DNA of 64,000 bases from Sediminibacterium sp. (GTDB lineage: Bacteria > Bacteroidota > Bacteroidia > Chitinophagales > Chitinophagaceae). A program made the position numbers and the translations under genes. Below the pieces are notes generated by a model that saw only the letters and a program-made list of their open reading frames with translations, ran no database searches and had not been told where the DNA came from. The stretch is taken from contig NZ_JAUYTR010000023.1 of the NCBI RefSeq assembly GCF_030695065.1, positions 620,001 to 684,000 of the forward strand, read 5' to 3'. Of this stretch, positions 23,750-32,085 are shown one piece after another. Position 1 is the first letter of the stretch. Every line of letters starts with the position of its first letter.

Positions 23750-24343
23750 CTACTTTTTCAAGGTATTCCAGGTTGCATAAAGCGTTTCTTGTTCGGGCCT
23801 ATCTGCGGGTACACTTTGTAAAGGTTCACATTCTGCTGAAAATGTTTGCATGTCTTTGGGAAGTTGCTGGTATAATTGGGTACCCTTAGTTTTCCAAGCA
23901 ATCATTTCATCGGATACTTGCTTAATTATTTTTGCCGGGTTTCCTGCAATCAACGAACGAGTAGGGTATTGTTCATCTGCCTTTATAAAACTCATGGCAC
24001 CAACAATACATTCATCTTCGAGCACTACATTGTCCATGATAACGGAGTTCATGCCAACCAAACAATTGCGACCAATGATAGCTCCGTGAATCACTGCACC
24101 ATGTCCAATATGTGCATTTTCTTTAAGTAATACTGTAGTACCTGGAAACATATGTAGGGTACAATTCTCTTGCACATTACAACCGTCTTCAATAATAATG
24201 GCACCCCAATCACCTCTGATAGCTGCACCTGGTCCTATGTAAACATTTTTTCCAATAATCACATTGCCTGTTACAGCAGCTTGAGGATGAACAAACGAGC
24301 TTTCGTGTACTACCGGTATAAATCCCTTAAATGAATATATCAT
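23750..24343 (-). CDS. paaY: PaaY-type hexapeptide-repeat protein (gamma-carbonic-anhydrase fold thioesterase)
   Basis: A 197-residue left-handed beta-helix protein built of hexapeptide repeats (IGKNVYIGPGAAIRGDW, IGHGAVIHGAIIGRNCLVG) with histidines for a trimer-interface metal site. The length and place at the end of the paa operon match E. coli PaaY (196 aa), a thioesterase that relieves CoA trapping in phenylacetate breakdown. Its ATG overlaps the paaI stop (ATGA), so it is translationally coupled. By fold alone it could be a gamma carbonic anhydrase; context favours PaaY. Confidence 0.9.
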   Translation of the reverse strand: MIYSFKGFIPVVHESSFVHPQAAVTGNVIIGKNVYIGPGAAIRGDWGAIIIEDGCNVQENCTLHMFPGTTVLLKENAHIGHGAVIHGAIIGRNCLVGMNSVIMDNVVLEDECIVGAMSFIKADEQYPTRSLIAGNPAKIIKQVSDEMIAWKTKGTQLYQQLPKDMQTFSAECEPLQSVPADRPEQETLYATWNTLKK

Positions 24344-24759
24344 ATAGTTGCTTTTACAACTGGTTTGCCCGTTCTAAAACAGTTGCCTTTAAAAATAGAC
24401 ACCAATTGTTCGTGTTGATTCAAAATGGTTATTTGATACAACCCTGTTGATCTACCATTGTGTAATTCTTTTGCTTCTGCAATCAACGTGTCGCCTACAT
24501 GAACAGGTTTTAAAAAATTGATAGACGTATCTAATGCAACCGATAAATTATTTCTGTTATTGCAAGCAAAAGCAAATGCACTATCCGAAAATGCAAAAGC
24601 AATGCCGCCATGCACTATGCCTAAGCCATTCAACATTTCGGGTCTTACTTGCATTTTTATTTTGCTATATCCTTCTTTTATTTCTAACACTTCTATTCCT
24701 AACCACTGCGAAAACAAATCTGCTTTCATTATTTCATCAACAATATATTGTGGTGTCAT
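24340..24759 (-). CDS. paaI: Phenylacetate pathway hotdog thioesterase PaaI
   Basis: A 139-residue hotdog-fold thioesterase with VHGGIAFAFSDSAFAFACN, containing the catalytic aspartate and the HGG motif. PaaI hydrolyses hydroxyphenylacetyl-CoA and other dead-end CoA esters formed when ring epoxidation stalls. It lies between paaG and paaY with a 16-bp gap to the former and a 4-bp overlap with the latter. Confidence 0.93.
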   Translation of the reverse strand: MTPQYIVDEIMKADLFSQWLGIEVLEIKEGYSKIKMQVRPEMLNGLGIVHGGIAFAFSDSAFAFACNNRNNLSVALDTSINFLKPVHVGDTLIAEAKELHNGRSTGLYQITILNQHEQLVSIFKGNCFRTGKPVVKATI

Positions 24760-24775
24760 GGTAAAAATTTTAAGG

Positions 24776-25552
24776 TTATTGTCCTTTGTATTGAGGCGCT
24801 CTTTTAGCTAAGAATGCATCTACGCCTTCTTTAAAATCTGCAGTGGCTGCTGCTTTTTGTTGTAAGCCATCTTCTAATGCTAGTTGTGCAGTGATATCAT
24901 TGGTAGCAGAAGCATTGAGTGCTTCTTTAATATACCCCAATGCTTTGGTAGGCATTTGTGCCAACTGCAGGGCCAATTTTTTACTCTCTGTTTCAAAAGA
25001 TTCGTCTTCAAAAACTTTGTATAACATGCCCATTTGCAAAGCATCTGCTGCAGTTACTTTATCACCCAGTAACATGAGTGCACTGGCTCTTTGAAAACCA
25101 ATCAGTCTAGGTAAGGTATACGTTCCACCACTATCTGGAATCAATCCAATTTTAGAAAATGCTTGAATAAAAGAAGCAGAAGATTTACTGACTACTACAT
25201 CACAAGCAAAAGCAATATTAGCGCCTGCACCTGCGGCAACGCCATTTACTGCTGCTACTACCGGCTTTGCTATATCTCTAAGTCTTTGTACTATAGGATT
25301 GTAATGCTCACTTAGAATCCGCTGCATTCCTGGTCCTTCTGGATCTACCACTTCTGCCAAATCTTGTCCTGCACAAAATCCTTTTCCTGCGCCAGTTAAA
25401 TAAATGGCTCTGATGTTTTCATCAATGGCGCATTGGTCTAAAATGGTTTGCAATTGCAAAGCCATTGCTCTGTTAAAAGAATTCAATTTATCGGGTCTGT
25501 TCATGGTAATAAAAGCAACACCTGATTCAATGGTAAATAATATTGAGTCCAT
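24776..25552 (-). CDS. paaG: 2-(1,2-epoxy-1,2-dihydrophenyl)acetyl-CoA isomerase PaaG
   Basis: A 258-residue member of the enoyl-CoA hydratase/isomerase family. Oxyanion-hole regions are FCAGQDLAEV and AAGAGANIAFACD, and LIPDSGGTYTLPRLIG follows. In context it is PaaG, which converts the ring epoxide to the seven-membered oxepin-CoA and isomerises later intermediates. The first hydratase, PaaF, is not encoded beside it. Confidence 0.92.
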   Translation of the reverse strand: MDSILFTIESGVAFITMNRPDKLNSFNRAMALQLQTILDQCAIDENIRAIYLTGAGKGFCAGQDLAEVVDPEGPGMQRILSEHYNPIVQRLRDIAKPVVAAVNGVAAGAGANIAFACDVVVSKSSASFIQAFSKIGLIPDSGGTYTLPRLIGFQRASALMLLGDKVTAADALQMGMLYKVFEDESFETESKKLALQLAQMPTKALGYIKEALNASATNDITAQLALEDGLQQKAAATADFKEGVDAFLAKRAPQYKGQ

Positions 25553-25561
25553 AAAAATGAA

Positions 25562-26050
25562 TTAATGACATTTAAAATAGTCGAAGGGCTCTTTGCACTC
25601 TTCGCATTTATACAAAGCCTTGCAAGCAGTACTTCCAAATTGTGATACTAATACAGTATGAGTAGAATTGCACTGCGGACAAGGCACTATTAAATTGTCT
25701 AAATAGGTTTGGTCAAAACTTTTTCCAATAGGAGGAGCAATGCCGTATGCTTTTAATTGCTGTTTCCCATTTTCGGTCATCCAATCGGTAGTCCATGCAG
25801 GAGATAAAATAGTTTGAATTGTCGTTTGGTAGCCTGCAGCATTCAATGCCATTTTAATATGCATCGATATCATGTCCATTGCTGGGCAACCAGTGTAAGT
25901 AGGTGTGATGGTAACCCTTACTTGCTGTTCTTCTAATTCAACAGCCCTAATCACCCCTAAATCTACTACAGACAATACAGGCACTTCTGGATCTTTAACA
26001 GTTTCCAGAATTTTCCAGATGGCATTGGTGGCAATTGTATTGTTTACCAT
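25562..26050 (-). CDS. paaD: Phenylacetyl-CoA epoxidase subunit PaaD
   Basis: A 162-residue protein with an N-terminal MIP18/DUF59 domain (DPEVPVLSVVDLGVIR, then TPTYTGCPAMDMIS) and a C-terminal zinc-ribbon-like cysteine region (VPCPQC, CKALYKCEECKEPF). PaaD is an accessory iron-sulfur maturation factor for the epoxidase complex. It overlaps paaC by seven bases. Confidence 0.94.
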   Translation of the reverse strand: MVNNTIATNAIWKILETVKDPEVPVLSVVDLGVIRAVELEEQQVRVTITPTYTGCPAMDMISMHIKMALNAAGYQTTIQTILSPAWTTDWMTENGKQQLKAYGIAPPIGKSFDQTYLDNLIVPCPQCNSTHTVLVSQFGSTACKALYKCEECKEPFDYFKCH

Positions 26051-26835
26051 TCGCTATTGGGGTATGCTCTTTGTAAGTATTGCATTTCTGCTAAAATATA
26101 TCCAAGGTGTTCTGTATGCATTCCATCTGGGCCTCCTTTTTGTACAAATGTTTTCGAAGGAATGTTTAGTCCTGCTTCTTCAAAAACAGCTGAAACTTTT
26201 TTGTTCCATGCAGCTTGAATAGCTGCATAATTTAAACAGGCCGCTGTAGCATAGTCTGGTTGTATAAAAAGCTCACCTGTGTAAGCCCAAATAGCTTCAA
26301 TAGCCACTTGCATTCTTTGTTTACTTTCTTCAGTTCCATCACCCAATCTTAGTACCCAATCTTGACTCCATTTTACATGGTAGCTGACTTCTTTTATTGA
26401 TTTCTCTGCAATAGCTGCCACTTGCGCATCGGTGTGTTGCAATAATTGTGTAAACAATTGCAATTCAAATTCACTTAATAAATATAATCGTAGGGTGGTA
26501 TATGCCCAATCTCCATTGGGTATTTCTGTAATCAATAAATTCTTGAACTCACGCACATCTCTTAAATAAGCCAAACTGTCTTCTGTTGCAGGCAACACCA
26601 TATTGTTTCCAGTTTGATTTATAGTTATATCTGTAGGGTGCTGATTAATGAGTTGGGCTGCGTGCTGATAAAAATTTCTAGCCTGGCCAATATAGTCTAA
26701 AGCAATATTGGTGATGGCAATATCTTGTTCTAATATAGGACCATGTCCACACCATTCACTATTGCGATGCCCAATAATTAATGCATTGTCTGCTAAGTGA
26801 AGTAAAAAATCAATCTCGTTTTTCATAGTCGCCAT
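26044..26835 (-). CDS. paaC: Phenylacetyl-CoA epoxidase structural subunit PaaC
   Basis: A 263-residue ferritin-like helical protein matching PaaC in length and order. It begins with LADNALIIGHRNSEWCGHGP and carries TNIALDYIGQARNFY and EVSYHVKWSQDWVLRLGDGT. PaaC lacks a functional diiron centre and scaffolds PaaA. Its ATG overlaps the paaB stop as TAATG, so translation is coupled. Confidence 0.95.
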   Translation of the reverse strand: MATMKNEIDFLLHLADNALIIGHRNSEWCGHGPILEQDIAITNIALDYIGQARNFYQHAAQLINQHPTDITINQTGNNMVLPATEDSLAYLRDVREFKNLLITEIPNGDWAYTTLRLYLLSEFELQLFTQLLQHTDAQVAAIAEKSIKEVSYHVKWSQDWVLRLGDGTEESKQRMQVAIEAIWAYTGELFIQPDYATAACLNYAAIQAAWNKKVSAVFEEAGLNIPSKTFVQKGGPDGMHTEHLGYILAEMQYLQRAYPNSEW

Positions 26836-27203
26836 TACATGTATTTTACTTCCTCTGGTAAATCATAAAAAGTGGGATGTCTATATGCTTTATCATTGGC
26901 TGGATCATATAAGGATCCGGCTTCGTCTGGATTGCTTGCATGTATGTATTTACTCTCTACTACCCAAAGACTAACTCCCTCCATTCTTCTTGTATAAACA
27001 TCTCTGGCATTTTCAATGGCCATTGCTGCATCTGCAGCGTGCAAGCTTCCTGCATGCTTATGATCTAAGCCTTGTTTGCTTCTGATGAATACTTCCCATA
27101 AAGGCCATTCAGCAATGTTTTGTTGTGTGGTTGAAATATCGGCTGCTCCGTTTTTACTTTCACCGTAGTCGCCGTAATAAAGTTTATTTATTTGAAAGCT
27201 CAT
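26835..27203 (-). CDS. paaB: Phenylacetyl-CoA epoxidase subunit PaaB
   Basis: A 122-residue subunit with the PaaB features WPLWEVFIRSKQGLDHKHAGSLHA and the later MEGVSLWVVES. It links PaaA-PaaC heterodimers in the monooxygenase complex. It lies 17 bp downstream of paaA. Confidence 0.95.
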   Translation of the reverse strand: MSFQINKLYYGDYGESKNGAADISTTQQNIAEWPLWEVFIRSKQGLDHKHAGSLHAADAAMAIENARDVYTRRMEGVSLWVVESKYIHASNPDEAGSLYDPANDKAYRHPTFYDLPEEVKYM

Positions 27204-27220
27204 ATTGATTCGTTTTAAGG

Positions 27221-28162
27221 TTAAGCAGCAACTTGTTTTTGTTTGGCTTTTTTATTGGCATAAGCTAATGCAGCATCTCTAACCCAAGCACCTTCCTCCC
27301 ATGCTTTTTTGCGCGCATCTAATCGTTCTTTATTACATGGTCCATTGCCTTGCACTACTTGCCAAAACTCATCCCAGTTAATTGGCCCGAAATCGTAATG
27401 GCCTCTTTCTTCATTCCATTTTAAATCTTTATCTGGTAGTGTAAAGCCCAATACTTTTACTTGCTCTGCACAAACGTCTACAAATTTTTGTCTGAGTTCG
27501 TCGTTGCTAAAACGTTTGATTTTCCATTTCATACTTTGAATGCTGTTGGGGCTTTCGTCGTCTTTAGGACCAAACATCATTAAGCTAGGCCACCACCATC
27601 TATTGATAGCATCTTGAGCCATTTTCCGTTGTGCTTCGGTACCCTTACTTAATACATATAGTATTTCAAATCCTTGGCGTTGATGAAAACTTTCTTCTTT
27701 ACAAACGCGTACCATGGCTCTTGCATAAGGTCCAAAACTGCTTCTGCACAAAGGCACTTGGTTCATGATGGCTGCACCATCTACCAACCAACCTACTACA
27801 CCCATATCTGCCCAACTAAGGGTGGGGTAATTAAAGATGGATGAGTATTTTGCTTTTCCAGTATGCAATTGATCATACATCTGGTCTCTGCTAATGCCCA
27901 ATGTTTCAGCAGCACTGTATAAGTACAAACCATGTCCTGCTTCGTCTTGAACTTTAGCAATTAAAATGGCTTTTCTGCGCAATGATGGGGCCCTGGTAAT
28001 CCAATTACCCTCGGGCAACATACCAATGATTTCACTATGCGCATGTTGACTAATCTGTCTAATTAATGTTTGCCTGTATTTTTCTGGCATCCAGTCTTTT
28101 GGCTCAATTCTTACTTCACGATCAATCTTGTCTTGAAAGATTTGTTCAAATGCTTGTTCCAT
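27221..28162 (-). CDS. paaA: Phenylacetyl-CoA epoxidase catalytic subunit PaaA
   Basis: A 313-residue diiron subunit that activates oxygen to epoxidise the aromatic ring of phenylacetyl-CoA. Helix motifs with iron ligands are visible: [26 protein letters not shown] (ExxH) and [13 protein letters not shown] (ExxH). The full family length is present, with a lysine- and glutamine-rich C-terminus. It lies ten bases after paaE. Confidence 0.96.
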   Translation of the reverse strand: MEQAFEQIFQDKIDREVRIEPKDWMPEKYRQTLIRQISQHAHSEIIGMLPEGNWITRAPSLRRKAILIAKVQDEAGHGLYLYSAAETLGISRDQMYDQLHTGKAKYSSIFNYPTLSWADMGVVGWLVDGAAIMNQVPLCRSSFGPYARAMVRVCKEESFHQRQGFEILYVLSKGTEAQRKMAQDAINRWWWPSLMMFGPKDDESPNSIQSMKWKIKRFSNDELRQKFVDVCAEQVKVLGFTLPDKDLKWNEERGHYDFGPINWDEFWQVVQGNGPCNKERLDARKKAWEEGAWVRDAALAYANKKAKQKQVAA

Positions 28163-28171
28163 AATTATTGG

Positions 28172-29245
28172 TTATTTAACATCAAAATCAATTAATACTT
28201 TTTCTGTGCGTGGATGAGACTGACAGGTTAATATAAAACCATGTTCAATTTCTTCCTGCTCTAATCCATAATTCACATCCATATCTACTTCGCCTTCTAC
28301 CAATTTAGCCTTGCAGGTACAACATACACCTCCTTTACAAGCAAAGGGTAAATCGGCTCCGTGTTTTAGTGCTGCATCTAAGATACTTTCTCCTTCAAAC
28401 CCTAAATCAAATTCAAAAGTTATGCCATCTTGTTTTACAGTGATATGGCTTTTTACTTCTTTTTTAGTGCTTGAAATTTGGCTAGTTGCTTTTTTTATTT
28501 TAGCACCCGTAGTAAATAATTCAAAATGAATTTTTTTGTTTTCTACTCCGCTTTCTTCTAACGCTTTTTTAACACCAAAAATCATTTCTTCGGGGCCACA
28601 CAAAAAGTATTCATCAATGCTAGCAGGTTGTAGAATGGTATTACAAAGTTGTTGAAACTTTTCATGGTCTATTCTACCAAAATGAATGGGTGCATCTGTT
28701 TTTTCTCTAGATAAAATATATACAATGCTGAATTGGCCCATGAATTTATTCTTGAGCGATTCCAATGCTTCTTTAAAAATAATGCTATGCCTATTCCTGT
28801 TTCCGTAAACTAAGGTGAAGTGGCTGAGTGGCTCGGTTAATAGGGTTGTTTTGATAATCGATAAAATGGGAGTAATGCCACTCCCTGATGCAAATGCAAC
28901 GTATTGTTTTTTGTTATCGGCATTTAATTCTGTATAGAATTTACCCAACGGCGGCATCAATTCTAATTGAATGCCTGCTTTCAATTCTTCGTTGGCCCAA
29001 GTAGAAAAAATTCCTCCAGGAACTTTTTTTACCGCTACCCTTAATTCATTATCTAAAGGGCTGCTGCAAATTGAATAAGATCTTCTTATTTCTTCTCCAT
29101 TAATTGGAGTCTTAATGGTGATGTATTGGCCTTGTTTAAAGGCAAATGCAGTTTGTAGCGCAATAGGTATATCAAACGCAATTGAAACGCAGTCTGCAGT
29201 TTCTTTTCTTACTTCTTTAACAGTTACAGTTTCAAACTTAGACAT
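28172..29245 (-). CDS. paaE: Phenylacetyl-CoA epoxidase reductase PaaE
   Basis: A 357-residue flavin reductase that passes electrons from NAD(P)H to PaaA. An FAD-binding ferredoxin-reductase domain comes first (RRSYSICSSP), then the NAD domain (FASGSGITPILSI and YFLCGPEEMI), then a C-terminal plant-type [2Fe-2S] ferredoxin domain (CKGGVCCTCKAKL, with a distal cysteine in LTCQSHP). It precedes paaA here, unlike the E. coli order paaABCDE. Its start overlaps the tetR gene by eight bases. Confidence 0.95.
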   Translation of the reverse strand: MSKFETVTVKEVRKETADCVSIAFDIPIALQTAFAFKQGQYITIKTPINGEEIRRSYSICSSPLDNELRVAVKKVPGGIFSTWANEELKAGIQLELMPPLGKFYTELNADNKKQYVAFASGSGITPILSIIKTTLLTEPLSHFTLVYGNRNRHSIIFKEALESLKNKFMGQFSIVYILSREKTDAPIHFGRIDHEKFQQLCNTILQPASIDEYFLCGPEEMIFGVKKALEESGVENKKIHFELFTTGAKIKKATSQISSTKKEVKSHITVKQDGITFEFDLGFEGESILDAALKHGADLPFACKGGVCCTCKAKLVEGEVDMDVNYGLEQEEIEHGFILTCQSHPRTEKVLIDFDVK

Positions 29246-29831
29246 TCTTTAATCCTCCCACTAAAATGGTAATCATATTATTGGTTAATTCTTCTGCGTT
29301 AATTTTTTGGGTAGATCTATGCCAACTTTCAATACCACTGATGGCATGAAGTATAATCAACACTGCTGTGGGAGCATCAATCAATTTTATTTCCTTGTTT
29401 CTAATACCCGTTTCTATAATTGCTGCGAATCTTTTTCGATACATTCTTCGTTGATTCTGAAAATTAGAAAGGTAAGGGTCCGATAGATGCTTCCATTCTC
29501 TATCACTTACATACACTTCTTCATAATGTTTCACCATTTCGTTAATATGAAAGCGAACCAGCTCTTCCACTTTTGTTATAGAGTTTGTTTTTTTAGATTC
29601 TACTTCATCCATATGCTGCATGAATCGGTTGGCAACTCCAAAACACAATTCGTGTAATAACTCTGTTTTTGATTTAATATGGTTATACAAGCTTGCTGCT
29701 TCTACACCCACCGCTTCTGCTAGGTCGCGCATGCTGGCTGCTTTAAATCCCTTTTCTCTAAATAAAGAAGCTGCTTTGCTAACAATAACATCTTTCCTGC
29801 TACTATTCTTTTCTATTTTTATTCTGGCCAT
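29238..29831 (-). CDS. TetR family regulator of the paa operon
   Basis: A 197-residue repressor-type protein with an N-terminal helix-turn-helix (FKAASMRDLAEAVGVEAASLY) and a variable ligand-binding C-terminal domain. Being first in the operon and coupled to paaE by an 8-bp overlap, it probably controls the paa genes and itself in response to phenylacetyl-CoA, like PaaR regulators elsewhere (inference). ATG at 29831 (MARIKIEK) is preferred because the upstream ATG at 29855 lies inside the operator palindrome. Confidence 0.88.
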   Translation of the reverse strand: MARIKIEKNSSRKDVIVSKAASLFREKGFKAASMRDLAEAVGVEAASLYNHIKSKTELLHELCFGVANRFMQHMDEVESKKTNSITKVEELVRFHINEMVKHYEEVYVSDREWKHLSDPYLSNFQNQRRMYRKRFAAIIETGIRNKEIKLIDAPTAVLIILHAISGIESWHRSTQKINAEELTNNMITILVGGLKNV

Positions 29832-29835
29832 GGTA

Positions 29836-29843
29836 CGAAGATA
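29836..29843 (-). promoter_or_regulatory. -7 element of the paa operon promoter
   Basis: TATCTTCG on the minus strand differs by one base from TAnnTTTG. It ends five bases before the tetR ATG at 29831, as in other apparently leaderless genes of this window. Confidence 0.45.
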
Positions 29844-29848
29844 ATATA

Positions 29849-29862
29849 CTAACATATGTTAG
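29849..29862. promoter_or_regulatory. Perfect 14-bp palindrome, candidate TetR/PaaR operator
   Basis: CTAACATATGTTAG is self-complementary and lies five bases upstream of the -7 element, in the promoter core of the paa operon. A bound TetR dimer would block RNA polymerase. The outer bases CNAAC....GTTNG agree with the palindrome I recall for PaaR of Thermus thermophilus; that comparison is from memory. Confidence 0.6.
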
Positions 29863-29975
29863 CAAAGAAAATAGTCAATTAATCTAGTTTTGTTAGTTTT
29901 TTAATGCTTTTGCCCCATTTGGCTTGGGTTATCCGATAAACCATTAATTTCGCTGCCTTATCATAAAATCAATAT

Positions 29976-30899
29976 ATGTCTTTAGTAGTTGTTGGATCTA
30001 TGGCGTTTGATGCCATTGAAACTCCCTTTGGGAAAAGCGATAAAATTATTGGTGGTGCAGGAACTTATATTGCCTGGTGCGCTTCTAATTATACCCCGGT
30101 TAAGCAAATTTCTGTTGTAGGGGGAGATTTTCCTCAGGCAGAGCTAGACATCCTTACAGAGCGTGGAGTAGACTTAGAAGGAGTACAAATTAAAAAAGAC
30201 GAGAAGACCTTTTTTTGGAGTGGTCGTTACCATATGGACATGAATACCCGTGATACATTAGACACACAGTTAAATGTATTAGGAAGTTTTGAGCCCGTGG
30301 TTCCAGATAGTTACCAAGACTGCGAGTTCTTAATGCTCGGCAACCTTGCTCCCTCCGTACAAAGAAGTGTTATTGAGCAATTAAAAACCAGACCAAAGTT
30401 GATTGTGATGGATACCATGAATTTCTGGATGGAAATTGCTATGGACGATCTAAAGCAAACTTTAGCAATGGTAGACTTATTGATGGTGAATGATAGTGAA
30501 GCACGTGAGTTAAGTGGTGAATATTCTTTAGTAAAAGCAGCTGCGAAAATTATGCAGATGGGCCCTAAATATTTAATTATTAAGAAAGGGGAGCATGGTG
30601 CATTATTATTTCATGGCAATAAAGTATTCTTTGCGCCCGCATTGCCTTTAGAAGAAGTATTTGATCCAACTGGTGCGGGAGATACATTTGCTGGTGGCTT
30701 TATTGGTCATATTGCAAAAACCAAAGACATTTCATTTGAAAATATGAAGACCGCTATTATTGTAGGTAGTGCAATGGCTTCTTTTTGCGTAGAGAAATTT
30801 GGTACACAACGTTTAAGAGAAATTAATAAAGCAGATATTGATTCAAGATTAGACGAATTTGTACAGTTGGTCAATTTTGATATTCAGTTGGGAAATTAA
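29976..30899 (+). CDS. PfkB family sugar/nucleoside kinase
   Basis: A 307-residue ribokinase-fold enzyme. It has an N-terminal GGAGTYIAWCASNY substrate region and the C-terminal PfkB signature DPTGAGDTFAGGFIGH, with the catalytic aspartate in GAGD. The substrate is not evident: sugars, nucleosides and others are possible. The gene is single, divergent from the paa operon, and followed by a hairpin terminator about 115 bp after its stop. Confidence 0.92.
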   Translation: MSLVVVGSMAFDAIETPFGKSDKIIGGAGTYIAWCASNYTPVKQISVVGGDFPQAELDILTERGVDLEGVQIKKDEKTFFWSGRYHMDMNTRDTLDTQLNVLGSFEPVVPDSYQDCEFLMLGNLAPSVQRSVIEQLKTRPKLIVMDTMNFWMEIAMDDLKQTLAMVDLLMVNDSEARELSGEYSLVKAAAKIMQMGPKYLIIKKGEHGALLFHGNKVFFAPALPLEEVFDPTGAGDTFAGGFIGHIAKTKDISFENMKTAIIVGSAMASFCVEKFGTQRLREINKADIDSRLDEFVQLVNFDIQLGN

Positions 30900-30972
30900 T
30901 TGAAAGCTAGTATATTCGTTTCTAGATGACAATGATTAAAAATATAAAACGTAACAAAAAACCACGCTAGGC

Positions 30973-31019
30973 GGAAGGTGTTTGTATGTTTTTAACTGAT
31001 TCATATTAACGGGCCTTCC
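30973..31019 (+). promoter_or_regulatory. Possible antiterminator pairing in the asd leader
   Basis: GGAAGG at 30973-30978 is complementary to CCTTCC at 31014-31019, which forms the 5' arm of the terminator at 31012-31038. The two structures exclude each other, as in attenuators. Only six base pairs support this, so it is tentative. Confidence 0.25.
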
Positions 31020-31038
31020 AAATTTGGGAGGCCTTTTT
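31012..31038 (+). terminator. Intrinsic terminator before asd
   Basis: GGCCTTCC, loop AAATTT, GGGAGGCC gives an 8-bp stem with one G-U pair, followed by TTTTT. It lies 112 bp after the PfkB gene stop and 43 bp before asd, so it either ends the PfkB transcript or attenuates asd. Confidence 0.8.
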
Positions 31039-31052
31039 ATTTAACACTAAAA

Positions 31053-31080
31053 CTCCAAAAAGGAGACAGGGGGGAACAAA
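31053..31080 (+). promoter_or_regulatory. Unusually G-rich ribosome-binding region of asd
   Basis: GGAGACAGGGGGGAAC sits directly upstream of the asd ATG. Most genes here lack any Shine-Dalgarno sequence, so this is unusual. A small hairpin CTCC-AAAAA-GGAG (31053-31065) could hide the GGAG. Confidence 0.4.
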
Positions 31081-32070
31081 ATGAAAGTAGCAGTAGTAGG
31101 CGCAACAGGATTAGTTGGAACCAAAATGTTGCAGGTATTAGCAGAAAGAAATTTTCCGGTTACTGAAATAGTCCCGGTGGCTTCAGAAAGATCAGTAGGT
31201 AAGGAAGTGAGCTTTAAAGGTAAAGCATATAAAGTAGTTAGTATGGCGGATGGAATTGCTGCAAAACCTGCTGTAGCTATATTTTCTGCCGGAGGTGGTA
31301 CTTCTCTTGAGTGGGCTCCACAATATGCGGCAGCCGGAATTAGGGTGATTGATAATTCATCTGCATGGAGAATGGACCCTACTAAAAAATTAGTGGTACC
31401 TGAAGTGAATGCTTCTGTTCTTACCAATGAAGATTATATTATTGCTAATCCCAATTGCTCTACCATTCAGATGGTGGTTGCATTACAGCCATTACATTTA
31501 AAGTATAAAATTAAACGCGTGGTGGTTAGCACTTATCAAAGTGTTACGGGTACAGGTAAAAAAGCAGTAGACCAACTGTTTAATGAGCGCAAAGCAGTAG
31601 AAGGAGAAATGGCGTACAAATATCCCATTGATTTGAATGTAATTCCTCAAATTGATGTGTTCTTAGATAATGGATACACCAAGGAAGAAATGAAAATGGT
31701 ATTGGAAACCAATAAAATTATGCAAGACAATTCAATACGTGTTACTGCAACAACGGTTCGTATTCCAGTAGTGGGCGGTCATAGTGAAAGCGTGAATATT
31801 GAATTTGAAAATGACTTTACGGTAAATGAAGTAAAAAGTTTATTGGCTGCTGCACCAGGAGTAGTGGTTCAAGACGACTTGCCTAATCAAATTTATCCAA
31901 TGCCACTGTGGGCGCATGAAAAAGATGAAGTTTTTGTTGGTAGAATCAGAAGAGATGAATCTCAAGACAAAACTTTGAATATGTGGATTGTAAGTGATAA
32001 CCTAAGAAAGGGAGCCGCAACTAACGCAGTGCAAATTGCAGAGTATATGTTGGCAAATGGGTTATTGTAA
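31081..32070 (+). CDS. asd: Aspartate-semialdehyde dehydrogenase
   Basis: A 329-residue NADP-dependent enzyme that reduces aspartyl phosphate to aspartate semialdehyde for lysine/diaminopimelate, threonine and methionine synthesis. It has the nucleotide-binding VVGATGLVGTKML, the catalytic C126 in ANPNCSTIQM, and the substrate-binding GGHSESVNIEF. The full length fits the bacterial family. Upstream is a terminator and a purine-rich leader; two small unknown genes follow on the same strand after 15 bp. Confidence 0.97.
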   Translation: MKVAVVGATGLVGTKMLQVLAERNFPVTEIVPVASERSVGKEVSFKGKAYKVVSMADGIAAKPAVAIFSAGGGTSLEWAPQYAAAGIRVIDNSSAWRMDPTKKLVVPEVNASVLTNEDYIIANPNCSTIQMVVALQPLHLKYKIKRVVVSTYQSVTGTGKKAVDQLFNERKAVEGEMAYKYPIDLNVIPQIDVFLDNGYTKEEMKMVLETNKIMQDNSIRVTATTVRIPVVGGHSESVNIEFENDFTVNEVKSLLAAAPGVVVQDDLPNQIYPMPLWAHEKDEVFVGRIRRDESQDKTLNMWIVSDNLRKGAATNAVQIAEYMLANGLL

Positions 32071-32085
32071 TACACAATTTATTTG

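Noticed and set aside
23750..24343. Annotation as carbonic anhydrase
   Set aside because: The fold is shared, but the position at the end of the paa operon and the length fit PaaY better.
30900..31080. Lysine riboswitch upstream of asd
   Set aside because: The leader is too short and lacks the conserved five-way junction elements; only a terminator and weak alternative pairing are visible.
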